A stretch of DNA of 64,000 bases from Panacagrimonas sp052386745 (GTDB lineage: Bacteria > Pseudomonadota > Gammaproteobacteria > Nevskiales > Nevskiaceae). This document shows positions 24,595 through 36,713 of this stretch, piece by piece. The stretch covers positions 1 through 64,000 of the forward strand of contig JBQTJW010000039.1 in the NCBI GenBank assembly GCA_052386745.1, given 5' to 3'. Position numbers and translations under genes: made by a program. Position 1 is the first letter of the stretch; every line of letters begins with the position of its first letter. The notes below the pieces were generated by a model, which saw only the letters and a program-made list of their open reading frames with translations, ran no database searches and was not told where the DNA came from.

Positions 24595-25788
24595 TCAGGC
24601 GTCTTGCATCGCCGTCTGGAGCGCCGGACCTTGCGAAACGCCAGACGGCACGGGCTCGGGCTGCGTGATGCCCGTCGCCTGCGCCGCGGCAATGGTGCGC
24701 TGCGATTCGCCCCGCGAACGGCTCTGCGTGGCGATGGTCTGGTGCACGAACTTGAGCTTTTCGATGACCCGTTCGGACAGCACGAACGGGTAGGCGTCAT
24801 GCAGGCCCAGCCCCCTGTTGAGGTCGTTGAGGATGTAGGTGAGCGCCATCCAGCGGTCGATCATCCTCGAGAACGTGCCCACCTTGCGCACGCTGAAGGG
24901 CCGCATGGCGACGAACTGCGGATCCTTGCGCCGCCGCGGGTTCAAGCTCAGGCCGCTCTCGTAGGCGGTCTCCAGGCTGTCGACCATGTGCAGGTAGTGC
25001 GCCCAGGTTTCGGCCCAGTCCTCCCAGGGGTGGGAACTGGCATAGGTGCTCACGAATTCCTGCTGCCAGTTGGGCGGCGGACCTTCGCTGTAGTGGCGCT
25101 TGAGCGCCTCGCCGTAATCCTGCGTCTCGTCGCCGAACAGCGCGCGGAACGCGTCCAGCCGGCGAGAGTTCTTGATGAGCCGGTCCCAGTAGAAATGCCC
25201 GACCTCGTGGCGGAAATGCCCCACCAGCGTGCGATAGGGCTCGTGCATCTCCACGCGGCGGCGCTCGCGCTCCGGGTCGTCCGCCTCGGCGATGTTGATG
25301 GTGATCAGGCCGTCGTCGTGCCCGGTGAGCACGGCCACCGTGGTCTGGTCCTCCTTCACGTGGTCGGCCAGGAACTGGAACGCGAGCCGCGGCTCGGCGT
25401 CGTCCTCCGTGGTCGGCAGCGACAGCCCGATGAGGCCGACCACCAGCCGGCGCTTGGCCGCTTCGAGCTTGTACCAGCGCTCCAGGTTCTCCGGCACCGA
25501 CAGGTCCGGAATCACCTTGGTGAGACGGCAGGACACGCACAGGCCGGTGGGCTCATCCGTCGCCACCACCCAGTTGCAGGTGTTGTGCTCGGTGTAGTTG
25601 CGGCACAGGCGGTAGGTGATGTTGCCCGGCCCCAGCGTGCGTTCAGTCTCGTCGGTGCCGTCGGGCCGGCTCCAGGCCACGACCTCCAGCAGATCGGGCA
25701 CGAACGCCAGCCGCGACTTGCAGCAGGTGCAGTGGTCGTTCTCGAGTACAACGAGGGTTTCGCATCGATCGCAGTGAAATCGCTTCAT
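24595..25788 (-). CDS. putative zinc-binding metallopeptidase with N-terminal zinc ribbon
   Basis: This 397-residue soluble protein belongs to the putative zinc-binding metallopeptidase family (Peptidase_Mx type). The N-terminus is a zinc ribbon (FHCDRCETLV, then CTCCKSRL), and a second CxxC (LCVSCRL) follows about 75 residues later. The active site is the HExxH box in GHFRHEVGHFYWD, with a later Glu-rich segment (WEDWAETWAHYLH) that can supply the third ligand. Start Met at 25788 (MKRFHCDRC) is preferred to 25821 because the ribbon begins there. The substrate is unknown. It lies 133 bp upstream of glgC on the same strand and might share regulation with it. Confidence 0.8.
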   Translation of the reverse strand: MKRFHCDRCETLVVLENDHCTCCKSRLAFVPDLLEVVAWSRPDGTDETERTLGPGNITYRLCRNYTEHNTCNWVVATDEPTGLCVSCRLTKVIPDLSVPENLERWYKLEAAKRRLVVGLIGLSLPTTEDDAEPRLAFQFLADHVKEDQTTVAVLTGHDDGLITINIAEADDPERERRRVEMHEPYRTLVGHFRHEVGHFYWDRLIKNSRRLDAFRALFGDETQDYGEALKRHYSEGPPPNWQQEFVSTYASSHPWEDWAETWAHYLHMVDSLETAYESGLSLNPRRRKDPQFVAMRPFSVRKVGTFSRMIDRWMALTYILNDLNRGLGLHDAYPFVLSERVIEKLKFVHQTIATQSRSRGESQRTIAAAQATGITQPEPVPSGVSQGPALQTAMQDA

Positions 25789-26200
25789 GGTGGGCTTCAG
25801 GTGGAACTGGACTTCGGACATGCAACTTGCAAGAGGGCCGGGGGACCGGTGCGCAATTTACGTCGCCTTCCCCGCGTCATCGTCCTGACCAAGAGCCTTG
25901 ATATGACGACGATTCGTTCGAGCAATCCATCAATCCGCGTGGACGATGGCCCCCTGCATGAACAGGTCAACGCAAGGACCGCGCGCGGCGCACGACGCGG
26001 TCCGGGAGCGACCCTCGTACTTCGAAGCGACGGAGCAATGTCTTGCAGCGCCCAACCCGGCCGCTGACGCTCCCACTTCTTGCATGGGTCCCGCGGCCGA
26101 ACCGGCCGAGCGCAACTGTCCCGCTGCGGCGCGCGCCCGCCTGATCCGGGTGAATCCGTCTTGCGCCGTCGTCCCACGATAAAGTGCGGCCCCCGACTAC
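25789..26200. other. intergenic region between divergent genes
   Basis: This is a roughly 410-bp divergent gap between the metallopeptidase (-) and the histidine kinase (+). It contains an 8-bp perfect hairpin (GGACCGCG at 25976-25983 with CGCGGTCC at 25996-26003). I see no convincing gene. Short open frames here have no ribosome site or homology signal. Promoters for both sides must lie here, but no clear -35/-10 pairs were found. Confidence 0.55.
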
Positions 26201-26227
26201 TTGGAGCACTGGCCCGCCTCGGGTCGC

Positions 26228-27544
26228 ATGATGGACACGATCCGCAGCACCCAGGACGAGGTTCGGCACGACGCACGGTTCTCGCGCAATTCGCTTGCCG
26301 CGGGCTTTGCACTGGCGGTTGCAGCCGTGGCGGCGGCGACGGCCGCCCGCTGGCTGCTGAACCCGTACCTCGGCAGCCACCTCGCCTTCCTCACCTACTT
26401 CCTCGCGGTGCTGCTCACCGCATGGAAGTCCCGGCTCGCGCCCTCGGTCTTCGCACTCCTCGCGGGCGCCGTCGTCGGCCGCTTCTGCTTCGTGGAGCCG
26501 CGGTACTCGCTGTCGCTGAGCACATTTTCCGATTACGTCCTGCTGATCGACTTCTGGCGTTACCTCATCACGGGAATCGCCACCATCGCCCTGTGCGAGG
26601 CCATGCGCTCGGCCCAGCGGAAGGCCGAGGACAACATGGCCCTGTCGGAACGCCGCGCGCAGCAACTTGAGCGCGAAGTGCTGGCCACGCGCGCGGCGCA
26701 GGACGAGCTCCAGCAGGCCCGCGACGAACTCGAAGAGCGCGTGCGCCTGCGCACGGCGGAACTGGCCCTGCTCAACGAGTCGCTGGTGCGCAGCAACCGC
26801 GAACTGGAGCAATTCGCCGCCGTGGCCTCGCACGATCTCCAGGAGCCGCTGCGCAAGGTCCAGGCTTTCGGCGACCGGCTTCAGGACAAGTACGCGGACG
26901 TGCTGGGGGAACAGGGCAACGGTTACCTCGAACGGGTCCTGACGTCGGCCTCGCGCATGCGCAGGCTGATCGACGATCTGCTGGCCTTCTCCCGCGTCGC
27001 CACCCGGGGCCAGCCCTTCGTGCCCGTCGACCTGGCGGCGCTCGCGCGCGAGGCGGTGATCGACCTGGAGGCACGGATCGAGCAGACCGAGGGACAGGTG
27101 GAGATCGGCGAATTGCCGACCGTGGACGGCGACCCGACGCAGATTCGCCAGCTGTTCCAGAACCTGATCGCCAATGGCCTGAAATTCCGCAAGCCCGACC
27201 TTGCGCCCGTGGTCCGCATCAGCGGCCAGATCGTGGAAGGCATCCCCGTGCCGGCCGCGCCGGTCACAGACGTCGTGGTGGCGCCAGTCCTGTTCTGCAG
27301 GCTCACCGTGACGGACAATGGCATCGGCTTCGAGCAGCAGTACGTCGACCGCATCTTCCAGGTTTTCCAGCGCCTGCACGGCCGCAACGAATACGAAGGA
27401 ACAGGAATAGGACTTGCGATCTGCCGTCGGATCGCGGAGCGTCACGGAGGCAGCATCACCGCATCCAGCGCACCCGACGAGGGCGCTAGTTTTATAGTGA
27501 CGCTGCCCATGAACCAGACCACCCAGGAGACAGCAGCATCGTGA
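26228..27544 (+). CDS. membrane sensor histidine kinase with DUF4118-like N-terminus
   Basis: The 438-residue kinase has three or four N-terminal membrane helices (about 20-110, with LLTAWKSRLAPSVFALLAGA) of the DUF4118/KdpD-like type. A long coiled coil (about 125-195, rich in E/R/Q) and HisKA with ASHDLQEPLRKVQAF (phospho-His) follow. The ATPase domain has LIANGLKF (N box), VTDNGIGF (G1) and GTGIGLAIC (G2). This is the layout of phytochrome-like kinases paired with Rcp1-type regulators. ATG 26228 was chosen; a TTG at 26201 is the longer alternative. The stop overlaps the start of the response regulator (GTGA), so the pair is coupled. The signal is unknown. Confidence 0.9.
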   Translation: MMDTIRSTQDEVRHDARFSRNSLAAGFALAVAAVAAATAARWLLNPYLGSHLAFLTYFLAVLLTAWKSRLAPSVFALLAGAVVGRFCFVEPRYSLSLSTFSDYVLLIDFWRYLITGIATIALCEAMRSAQRKAEDNMALSERRAQQLEREVLATRAAQDELQQARDELEERVRLRTAELALLNESLVRSNRELEQFAAVASHDLQEPLRKVQAFGDRLQDKYADVLGEQGNGYLERVLTSASRMRRLIDDLLAFSRVATRGQPFVPVDLAALAREAVIDLEARIEQTEGQVEIGELPTVDGDPTQIRQLFQNLIANGLKFRKPDLAPVVRISGQIVEGIPVPAAPVTDVVVAPVLFCRLTVTDNGIGFEQQYVDRIFQVFQRLHGRNEYEGTGIGLAICRRIAERHGGSITASSAPDEGASFIVTLPMNQTTQETAAS

Positions 27545-28002
27545 GTAACCGTGGCAAACCCATCACCATCCTCATGGCGGACGACGACGCGGACGACCGC
27601 GCGATGACCCAGGAGGCGTTTGAAGAATCCAAGCTGGCCAACGACCTGCGCTTCGTGTGCGACGGGGTCGAGCTGCTCGATTACCTGAAGCGGCGCGGCG
27701 CCTATGCCGACCCTGCAAGCTCGCCGCGTCCGGGGCTGATCCTGCTGGATCTCAACATGCCCAAGAAGGACGGGCGCGAGGCACTGGCCGAGATCAAGTC
27801 CGATCCGCAGCTCAAGAGCATCCGCGTGGTGGTGATGACCACCTCCAAGGCCGAGGAGGACATCGAGCGCATCTACGGCATGTCCGCCGCCTCGTACATC
27901 ACCAAGCCGGTGACGTTCAGCGGGCTGGCCGATGTCATCAAGACGATGGGCAAGTACTGGCTGGAGATCGTGGTACTGCCCAACGGCGGAGAGAATGACT
28001 AA
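27541..28002 (+). CDS. single-domain response regulator, Rcp1-like
   Basis: This 153-residue receiver has no output domain. ITILMADDDADDRAM holds the acidic pocket, ILLDLNMPKKDG the phospho-acceptor Asp, VVMTTSKAEEDI the switch Thr and SYITKPVTF the Lys. The long loop between strands and the KDG motif match Rcp1-type regulators that shuttle phosphate. It starts at GTG 27541 inside the kinase stop and overlaps the next gene by 8 bases. It probably acts as a phosphate carrier between the DUF4118 kinase and the REC-HK-REC protein. Confidence 0.92.
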   Translation: MSNRGKPITILMADDDADDRAMTQEAFEESKLANDLRFVCDGVELLDYLKRRGAYADPASSPRPGLILLDLNMPKKDGREALAEIKSDPQLKSIRVVVMTTSKAEEDIERIYGMSAASYITKPVTFSGLADVIKTMGKYWLEIVVLPNGGEND

Positions 28003-29566
28003 CAGTCGTCTCAGCATCCTGCTCGTAGAGGACGACCGCGACGATTACCTGCTGGTGAGGGACCTGCTGGCCGAACACCCGGGATACGCCTACCGGCTGG
28101 AGTGGGCGCCGGACTACACCTCCGGCCTGAACGCGCTGGTCAACGGCAGCCACGACGTCATCCTGCTCGACTACCACCTGGGCGCGAAGACCGGGCTGGA
28201 GCTGGTGGAGGCGGCCATGGAGGCCGGCTGCCGCAAGCCCACCCTGCTGCTGACCGGCCAGAACGGCGCCGAGCTCGATCGCAAGGCGCTGGCCGCCGGC
28301 GTGGCGGACTACCTCGAAAAGGGCCGTTTCAACGGCAAGGAACTGAGCCGCGCCATCCAGTACGCCGTGCAGCAGCAGCGCCACGCCGAGGAGCTGGAGC
28401 ACACGGTGGCCAAGCGCACCGTGGAACTGGCCGCGGCCAACATCGCGTTGCAGGAGGTGAACCAGCGACGGACCGAGTTCCTGGCCCTGCTCGCGCACGA
28501 ACTGCGCAATCCGCTGGCGCCCATCCGCCACGGCCTGCAGACGCTCAAGCGCAATGCCGATCCGGCCACCACCCACGCTACGGTGGACATGATGGAGCGG
28601 CAGCTGCGGCAGATGGTGCACCTGATCGACGATCTGCTCGATGTCAGCCGGATCAGCCGCGGCAAGATCGAGTTGCAGCTCTGCCGCGTCGAGCTCGAAC
28701 CGGTCGTGCAGCAGGCGGTCGAGGCGGTGACGTCCGCGGTGGAAACCCTGGGGCATGAATTGGTGGTGAGCCTGCCGCCGCAGCCGGTGTACCTGAATGC
28801 GGACGCCACCCGCCTGACCCAGGTGCTCGGCAACCTGCTCAACAACGCGTGCAAGTTCACCGCACCGGGCGGCCGGATCGCCCTGCTTGCCAGCGTGGAC
28901 GCGCACGAACTGACCATCCGGGTGCGCGACAACGGCACCGGGATTCCGGCCGAGCACCTGCCACATATCTTCGAGATGTTCACGCAGGTGAACACCTCGC
29001 TGGACAGCTCCAGGAGCGGCCTGGGGATTGGCCTGTCGCTGGTGAAGAACCTGGTGGAAATGCATGGCGGAACAGTCGAAGCCCTCAGCGCCGGCCCGGG
29101 CGAGGGAACGGAGATCGTCCTGCGCCTGCCCGTGGTGACCGGCGCGGCTCCGATCGAAGCGGCGCCGGCCCCGATGGCAACCGCCACCGGGAGCCGCCGC
29201 CGCATCCTCATCGTGGACGACAACCGCGATTCGGCCAGCTCGCTTGCCCTGCTGCTGGAACTGGACGGCCACGAAACACATACCGCGCCCGACGGCATCG
29301 AAGCCCTGGCCGCCGCCGAGCGGCTCAGGCCCGAGATCGTGCTGCTGGACATCGGGCTGCCCCAGCTCGACGGATACGCGGTCTGCCGCGCGCTGCGGGA
29401 GCGCCCCTGGAGCGGGGCGTCGCTGATCGTCGCGCTCACCGGCTGGGGCCAGGAAGACGACCGGCGCAAGTCACTGGAAGCCGGTTTCGATCATCACCTG
29501 CTCAAGCCCGTGGACCACGCGGCGCTCACGCAGATCCTGGCCCGCAAACGCGTCATCGCGGCCTGA
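27995..29566 (+). CDS. hybrid sensor kinase REC-HisKA-HATPase-REC
   Basis: This soluble 523-residue protein has an N-terminal receiver (about 5-125; ILLVEDDRDDYL, acceptor Asp in ILLDYHLGAKTG), a short coiled coil and HisKA with LLAHELRNPLAPIRHGL. The ATPase domain follows with LLNNACKF, VRDNGTGIP and GLGIGLSLVKN. The C-terminal receiver (about 400-520) has ILIVDDNRDSA, VLLDIGLPQLDG and HHLLKPVD. It has no membrane segment, so input must come through the first receiver. ATG 27995 overlaps the Rcp1-like gene, so all three genes form one coupled operon. No DNA-binding output is encoded nearby. Confidence 0.92.
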   Translation: MTNSRLSILLVEDDRDDYLLVRDLLAEHPGYAYRLEWAPDYTSGLNALVNGSHDVILLDYHLGAKTGLELVEAAMEAGCRKPTLLLTGQNGAELDRKALAAGVADYLEKGRFNGKELSRAIQYAVQQQRHAEELEHTVAKRTVELAAANIALQEVNQRRTEFLALLAHELRNPLAPIRHGLQTLKRNADPATTHATVDMMERQLRQMVHLIDDLLDVSRISRGKIELQLCRVELEPVVQQAVEAVTSAVETLGHELVVSLPPQPVYLNADATRLTQVLGNLLNNACKFTAPGGRIALLASVDAHELTIRVRDNGTGIPAEHLPHIFEMFTQVNTSLDSSRSGLGIGLSLVKNLVEMHGGTVEALSAGPGEGTEIVLRLPVVTGAAPIEAAPAPMATATGSRRRILIVDDNRDSASSLALLLELDGHETHTAPDGIEALAAAERLRPEIVLLDIGLPQLDGYAVCRALRERPWSGASLIVALTGWGQEDDRRKSLEAGFDHHLLKPVDHAALTQILARKRVIAA

Positions 29567-29580
29567 ACCCGGGGCCTGGA

Positions 29581-32496
29581 TCACGCCCCTGAATTCTGGG
29601 CGCCGGGCACCTGCGCATCCGCCGCGGGGGCACTGTAGACCAGGGCCAGCGGCCATCTGGCGAAGAGCGTCGAGACGCCAAGTTCGCGCCCCGATGCAAC
29701 CTCGTTCCCGCCCAGGGCGTCACACCAGCCTGCCTGCGCATGCCGCGCCGGCAGGCATATTCGCGTGTTGCCCCAGGCCGACGGCGGAAGATTCAGATCG
29801 TCCGGACTCGGACGCAGATTCGCGGTCCGCATCGGGATGGCCACCAGCACCGCGCGACCGCCCTGCTCGCGCAGGAATGCCAGCACGTGCTGGGCGCACT
29901 GCCCGCGTACCCGCAGCGGCACGTAGCTTCCGAGCGCGAACAGGTCCGGCATCTGCCGGCGCAATGCCAACGTGCGGGCGATCAGCCGCTGCTTGATGCG
30001 GCCGTCGCGCCAGTGCTTCAGGAGTTCTTCGTCGGCGGTCGACTGCGCCAGCGCAGCCGCGCGCTGCGCAAAGTTCACCGGCCGCCGGTTGTCCGGGTCC
30101 ACCAGGCTGAAGTCCCAGAATTCGGTGCCCTGGTAGGTATCCGGAACGCCGGGCGTGGTCAGGCGCAGCAGCGTCTGCGCCAGGCCGTTCACGGCGCCGG
30201 GCGCAGCGATCCTTGCGACCAGCGCTTTCAGCTCGGCCAGGAAATCCGCCGCGCGTGCCGGATCGAGCAGGTGCTTCAGGAAATTTTCGCAGACCTGCTC
30301 GTAGGCCAGGTTGGGCTCCACCCAGCCGGAGCGGCGCTTGGCCTCGCGCACCGCCTTGCGCTGCCATTCGGCGAGCCGCTCGCCCAGGCTGCTCAGGTCC
30401 TCCGCTTCATCGTCGGCCACTTGCAGGGGCCAGGCGCCGACCAGCATCTGGTAGAGCACGTACTCGTCGGTGGCATCCGGACCGCGGACGTGGTCCAGCA
30501 TCTCCTTGCGCGATTCGTTGCGCCGGCGCCACTCGCTCACGGCTTCACGCCACGCCGTCGGGATCTCGCTCAGCACGGCCAGGCGCGCACGCAGGTCTTC
30601 GCCGCGCTTGTGGTCGTGCGTGGCGGTGGCGAGCATGGCGGCCGGATAACGATGCCGGCGCTCGGTGCAGGCCGCGTGAAACTCGTCCGCGGTCATGGCG
30701 AACTGGCCGGGATTGGCGCCGACCTCGTTGCGCGACAGCAGCACGCCGAAGCGGTAGAACGCCGTGTCCTCCACCGACTTGGCGGCCACCGGCGAGGTGA
30801 GCTGCTGGAACCGGGCGAGCGCACGCAGGCGATCGCGCCGCTCCACCGGGTTGGCAAGGTTTTCTGCGGGTTCGGCGCCGAGCCAGCGGTCGATCAGCTC
30901 CAGCAGCGCACGCTCGGCGGGGCGGCCCGTGCGCTGCGCCTGCGAAACCACCTGCGCCATGATCGCGGCGTCGGCGGCGGAACGGCCGCGCGCGTCGGCG
31001 TAGGTGCGGTACACCGGGAAGTGCACCAGCATCTCGGTGAGCGCGCGACGGATGGCCGCCAGCGTCCAGTCGCGCGTCCGCGGATCACTGCGGGCAATGC
31101 GGTGCAGCGCGTGGGCGCAGGCGTTGAAGTCGGCCGAGAACAGCAGCTGCGGAATGCGCCGGCGCGCTTCGCGCTCCTCGGCCTCGAAGTCGGCGGTCCT
31201 GCCGCTGCACTCGCGCCAGAGCGCCGCCAGCGGAACGCGGCCTTCCGGGTCGTGCAGCACGGCGCTCGATTCGTTCATGAACACGTAGCCGGAGGTGCCA
31301 TCGGTGCGCCAGTCGCGCGCCAGCTTTTCGCCGGGGGCCAGGATCTTTTCCACGACGAAGTACGCCGGCCCGCGCGGCAGGTGATCGGGGCGCCGGGCCG
31401 ACAGGCTGTCCAGCCGGTTGCGCAGCTTGCGGCAGTAGGCGCGCGGATCGGCCAGGCCATCCACGTGGTCCACGCGCACGCCGTCGATCACGCCCTCGCC
31501 GTACAGCCGGAAGATGGTGGCGTGCACGGCCTCGAACGTGGCCGTGTCCTGGATGCGCATGCCGGCCAGATCGGTGACGTCGAAGAAGCGGCGCCAGTTG
31601 ATCTCGTCCGGCGCGGTTCGCCACCACGCCAGGCGGAAGTGCTGGCGGTCCAGCAGGCGGTGCAGGCGCGTCTGCGCGTCCTCCGAACCGGCATAGCCGG
31701 CGAGCAGCTGCTCCAGCGCGGCGAGCACGGCGGGCGTCCGCGCGGCCTCGGCGAGATTCGCGCAGGCGTCCTCGAAAGCGCCGCGGCGCGCCAGGCGCGT
31801 GCGGTTGCCACCCAGGGATTCGCGGAAGCGCCGGGCCAGTTCGCTCAGCGCATCGCCCGGCGCCACCCGCAGCAGCGGGCCATACAGGTTGGGCGACAGC
31901 GGGAAGCGGTGGGTGTCGTGCGCGGAGAAGTACAGGCGCCCGTTGGCGCTGTCGAAGCGCAGCACCACGTCGCCGGCGGCCAGCGCCTCGCCGTAGGGAT
32001 TGCCCAGGAAGGGCGCCAGCACCTTGCCGGAAAGTTCGGCGTCGGCCGCGTCCCAGTCGATGTCGAAGAAGCGCGCGTAGATGCTGTCGCGGCCCCACTC
32101 CAGCACGTCCAGCCACCAGGGGTTGTCGCTGCCGCCCACGGCCATGTGGTTGGGCACGATGTCCACGATCAGGCCCATGCGGTGTTCGCGCAGGCAGCTC
32201 ACCAGGCGCCGCAGGCCGTCCTCACCACCCAGCTCGGGATTGACGCGCGTAGGGTCCACCACGTCGTAGCCGTGCGTGGAGCCGGCGCGCGCGCACAGGA
32301 TGGGCGAGGTATAGACATGGCTGATGCCGAGCCGCGACAGGTACGGCACCTGCGCAGCAGCGGCGTCGAAGTCGAAGCCACGGTGCATCTGCAGGCGCAG
32401 CGTGGCGCGCGGCGCCCCGGTTCCGGCTGCCGTCGTAACCTCCGCCTTCAGGTCGGTACCGGCAATGCGTTCGGCGGGCAGGTCGTCAGCTTTCAT
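29581..32496 (-). CDS. treY: maltooligosyltrehalose synthase
   Basis: TreY converts the reducing-end alpha-1,4 bond of maltooligosaccharides to the alpha-1,1 bond of trehalose. The 971 residues contain the GH13_26 motifs: early ATLRLQMHRGFDFDAAAAQV and LGISHVYTSPILCARAGSTH, VDIVPNHMAV, nucleophile Asp in IDGVRVDHVDGLADP, acid/base Glu in YFVVEKILAPGE, and a late TTPGVPDTYQGTEFWDFSLV. The start is taken as ATG 32496 (MKADDLPAE), which overlaps the treZ stop by 11 bases. The long upstream open frame to 32610 is treZ sequence in another frame. It is the last gene of the glgX-treZ-treY operon. Confidence 0.95.
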   Translation of the reverse strand: MKADDLPAERIAGTDLKAEVTTAAGTGAPRATLRLQMHRGFDFDAAAAQVPYLSRLGISHVYTSPILCARAGSTHGYDVVDPTRVNPELGGEDGLRRLVSCLREHRMGLIVDIVPNHMAVGGSDNPWWLDVLEWGRDSIYARFFDIDWDAADAELSGKVLAPFLGNPYGEALAAGDVVLRFDSANGRLYFSAHDTHRFPLSPNLYGPLLRVAPGDALSELARRFRESLGGNRTRLARRGAFEDACANLAEAARTPAVLAALEQLLAGYAGSEDAQTRLHRLLDRQHFRLAWWRTAPDEINWRRFFDVTDLAGMRIQDTATFEAVHATIFRLYGEGVIDGVRVDHVDGLADPRAYCRKLRNRLDSLSARRPDHLPRGPAYFVVEKILAPGEKLARDWRTDGTSGYVFMNESSAVLHDPEGRVPLAALWRECSGRTADFEAEEREARRRIPQLLFSADFNACAHALHRIARSDPRTRDWTLAAIRRALTEMLVHFPVYRTYADARGRSAADAAIMAQVVSQAQRTGRPAERALLELIDRWLGAEPAENLANPVERRDRLRALARFQQLTSPVAAKSVEDTAFYRFGVLLSRNEVGANPGQFAMTADEFHAACTERRHRYPAAMLATATHDHKRGEDLRARLAVLSEIPTAWREAVSEWRRRNESRKEMLDHVRGPDATDEYVLYQMLVGAWPLQVADDEAEDLSSLGERLAEWQRKAVREAKRRSGWVEPNLAYEQVCENFLKHLLDPARAADFLAELKALVARIAAPGAVNGLAQTLLRLTTPGVPDTYQGTEFWDFSLVDPDNRRPVNFAQRAAALAQSTADEELLKHWRDGRIKQRLIARTLALRRQMPDLFALGSYVPLRVRGQCAQHVLAFLREQGGRAVLVAIPMRTANLRPSPDDLNLPPSAWGNTRICLPARHAQAGWCDALGGNEVASGRELGVSTLFARWPLALVYSAPAADAQVPGAQNSGA

Positions 32497-34269
32497 GGCG
32501 CGGGGGATTGAGGAAAACGCAGGTGCAGCGGCCCGGCAGGACGCCCTGGCCGACCGACGCGGCGGCGCCGGCCGTACTTTCGAAGAGCAGTGCAGAACTG
32601 GTTCGCGCAACCGTCACCGGATCGGCACCGAGGTTGACGAGGATGCGCAGCTTGAAGCCGTCTCCCAGTCGCCAGTTGGCGACCACGGCATGCGGCGACA
32701 GCGCTTTCATGCGGCGCGCGGCCGAGCCCTTCAGGCGCGGGCAGATGTGCTCGCGCCGCAGGTGCAGCAGCCTGCGGTAGAACGCGAGCATGGCGGCATG
32801 CGCGCCGTGCGTGCTTTCCTCGAAATCCGGCCGCGACCGCGTGAACGTGGATTCGGCGTTGGGATCGGGAATCTGCTCGCGCGTGGCCTCGTCGGCAAAC
32901 GCCGCGAAGCACGCGAACTCCTTGCGCCGACCCTGGCGCACGGCATCGGCCAGCTCGTCGTGGAAATCGGTGAAGAACAGGAACGGCGCGCGGCTGCCCC
33001 ATTCTTCGCCCATGAACAGCAGCGGCGTCTGCGGGCAGAGCAGCTGCAGGGTGATGGCCGCGCGCAGGGCGTCGGGATGCGCCAGCCGCGTCAGGCGCTC
33101 GCCCATGGCGCGGTTGCCCACCTGGTCGTGGTTCTGCAGGAACAGGATGAAGCGGTTGGGCGGCAGGTGATCGCTGCGCGTGCCGCGCGGCTTGCCCTGG
33201 TGGCTGGGCGAAGGCTCGCCCTGGTAGATGAATCCTTCGGCGAGGCAGCGCGCGAGCTTCTCCGCCGGGTTTTGCGCGTAGTTGGCGTAGTAGCTTTCGG
33301 ACTCGCCAGTGAGCAGGACGTGCAGCACGTTGTGGCCGTCGTCGTTCCACTGCGCGTTGTAGCTGCCTTCGAGGTGCGCGGCCTGGTTGTGCTCGTTCTC
33401 CAGCATGAGGTGCACGTGCCGCCCCGGCTCCACCTGCGCGCGGATGGCGGCGCCCATGTCATCGAGAAAGCTGGGGTCCTCGATGGCGTGCACGGCGTCG
33501 AAGCGCAGGCCGTCGAAGCGGTACTCGTTGAGCCAGTACAGCGCGTTCTGGATGTAGAACTGGCGCACCTGCGGCCGGCGGAAATCGATGGCGGCACCCC
33601 AGGGGGTATGCACGTCCTCGCGGAAGAACGTCGGCGCGTAGGCCGACAGGAAGTTTCCGTCCGGCCCGAAGTGGTTGTAGACCACGTCCAGGTAGACCAT
33701 CAGGCTGAGGCCGTGCGCGGCGTCGATCAGCGCCTTGAGCTGCGCCGGCGTGCCGTAGGCGGCGTCAGGCGCGTACGGGAGCACGCCGTCGTAACCCCAG
33801 TTGCGGGTGCCGGGGAAGTCGGCGAGCGGCATGAGTTCGATGGCGGTGACGCCGAGGTGCGCAAGGTGCGGCAGCCGCGCCCGTACGCCCTCGTAGCCAC
33901 CGCAGGCGCCCACGTGCAGCTCGTAGATCACCACCTCGTGCCAGGGCCTGCCGCGCCAGGCGTCGTGGTTCCATGCGTGTGCCCGATGATCGATCCATTC
34001 ACTCGGGCCGTGAACGTCGTCCGGCTGGAAATGCGAGGCCGGATCCGGCACGGCGAGATCGTCGCGCACCCGGTAGCGATAGCGGGTGCCGGGCTGAACC
34101 GCGGCTTCGATCTCGAACCAGCCTTCCGCCCTCGCCTCCATGGCCAGCGGAGCGGCGTTCTCGATTTCGAGGCTGACCGACTCCACGGCCGGCGCCCAGA
34201 ACCGGAACCGCGCACGCCCGCCGCCGAGCGCCACCGGGCCGAAGGGAGCGGACGTTGTCTGCACTCCAG

Positions 34270-34273
<4 letters not shown>
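32486..34273 (-). CDS. treZ: maltooligosyltrehalose trehalohydrolase
   Basis: TreZ cuts free trehalose from the maltooligosyltrehalose made by TreY. The 595-residue protein has an N-terminal early-set (E/CBM48-like) domain (ARFRFWAPAVESVSLEIE), then a GH13_10 barrel with WGYDGVLPYAPDAAYGTP, DVVYNHFGPDGN, nucleophile Asp in FDGLRFDAVHAIED, acid/base Glu in HLMLENEHNQA and ILFLQNHDQVGNRAMGERL. Its start overlaps the glgX stop by 4 bases and its end overlaps treY, so all three genes are translationally coupled. Confidence 0.96.
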
Positions 34274-36465
<2,192 letters not shown>

Positions 36466-36713
36466 GTATATTTCCCCGGCGTGAGTGAGCGGCATTGCAA
36501 GGGGCTCGCCAGCATGTGAGCGGCTGCCGCCGCCGGCCGTGGTCGGCTCCTTGCTACGGCAGGACCGCCGCAGCGCCAATGTCCACCAGGAACAACCACT
36601 ACATGCACGCGTCGCAAAGGGGACAGGAGCCATATCCGCGCGTCATGCAGGGGCCACACCGGGCTTGCAGAGCCCCTCTCCCAAGCGCTGTGCCGGGCTC
36701 GATCCCTTGCAGA

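Noticed and set aside
25967..27445. 492-codon minus-strand frame
   Set aside because: It is antisense to the histidine kinase, whose His, N and G boxes are clear. The reverse frame has no recognisable domain.
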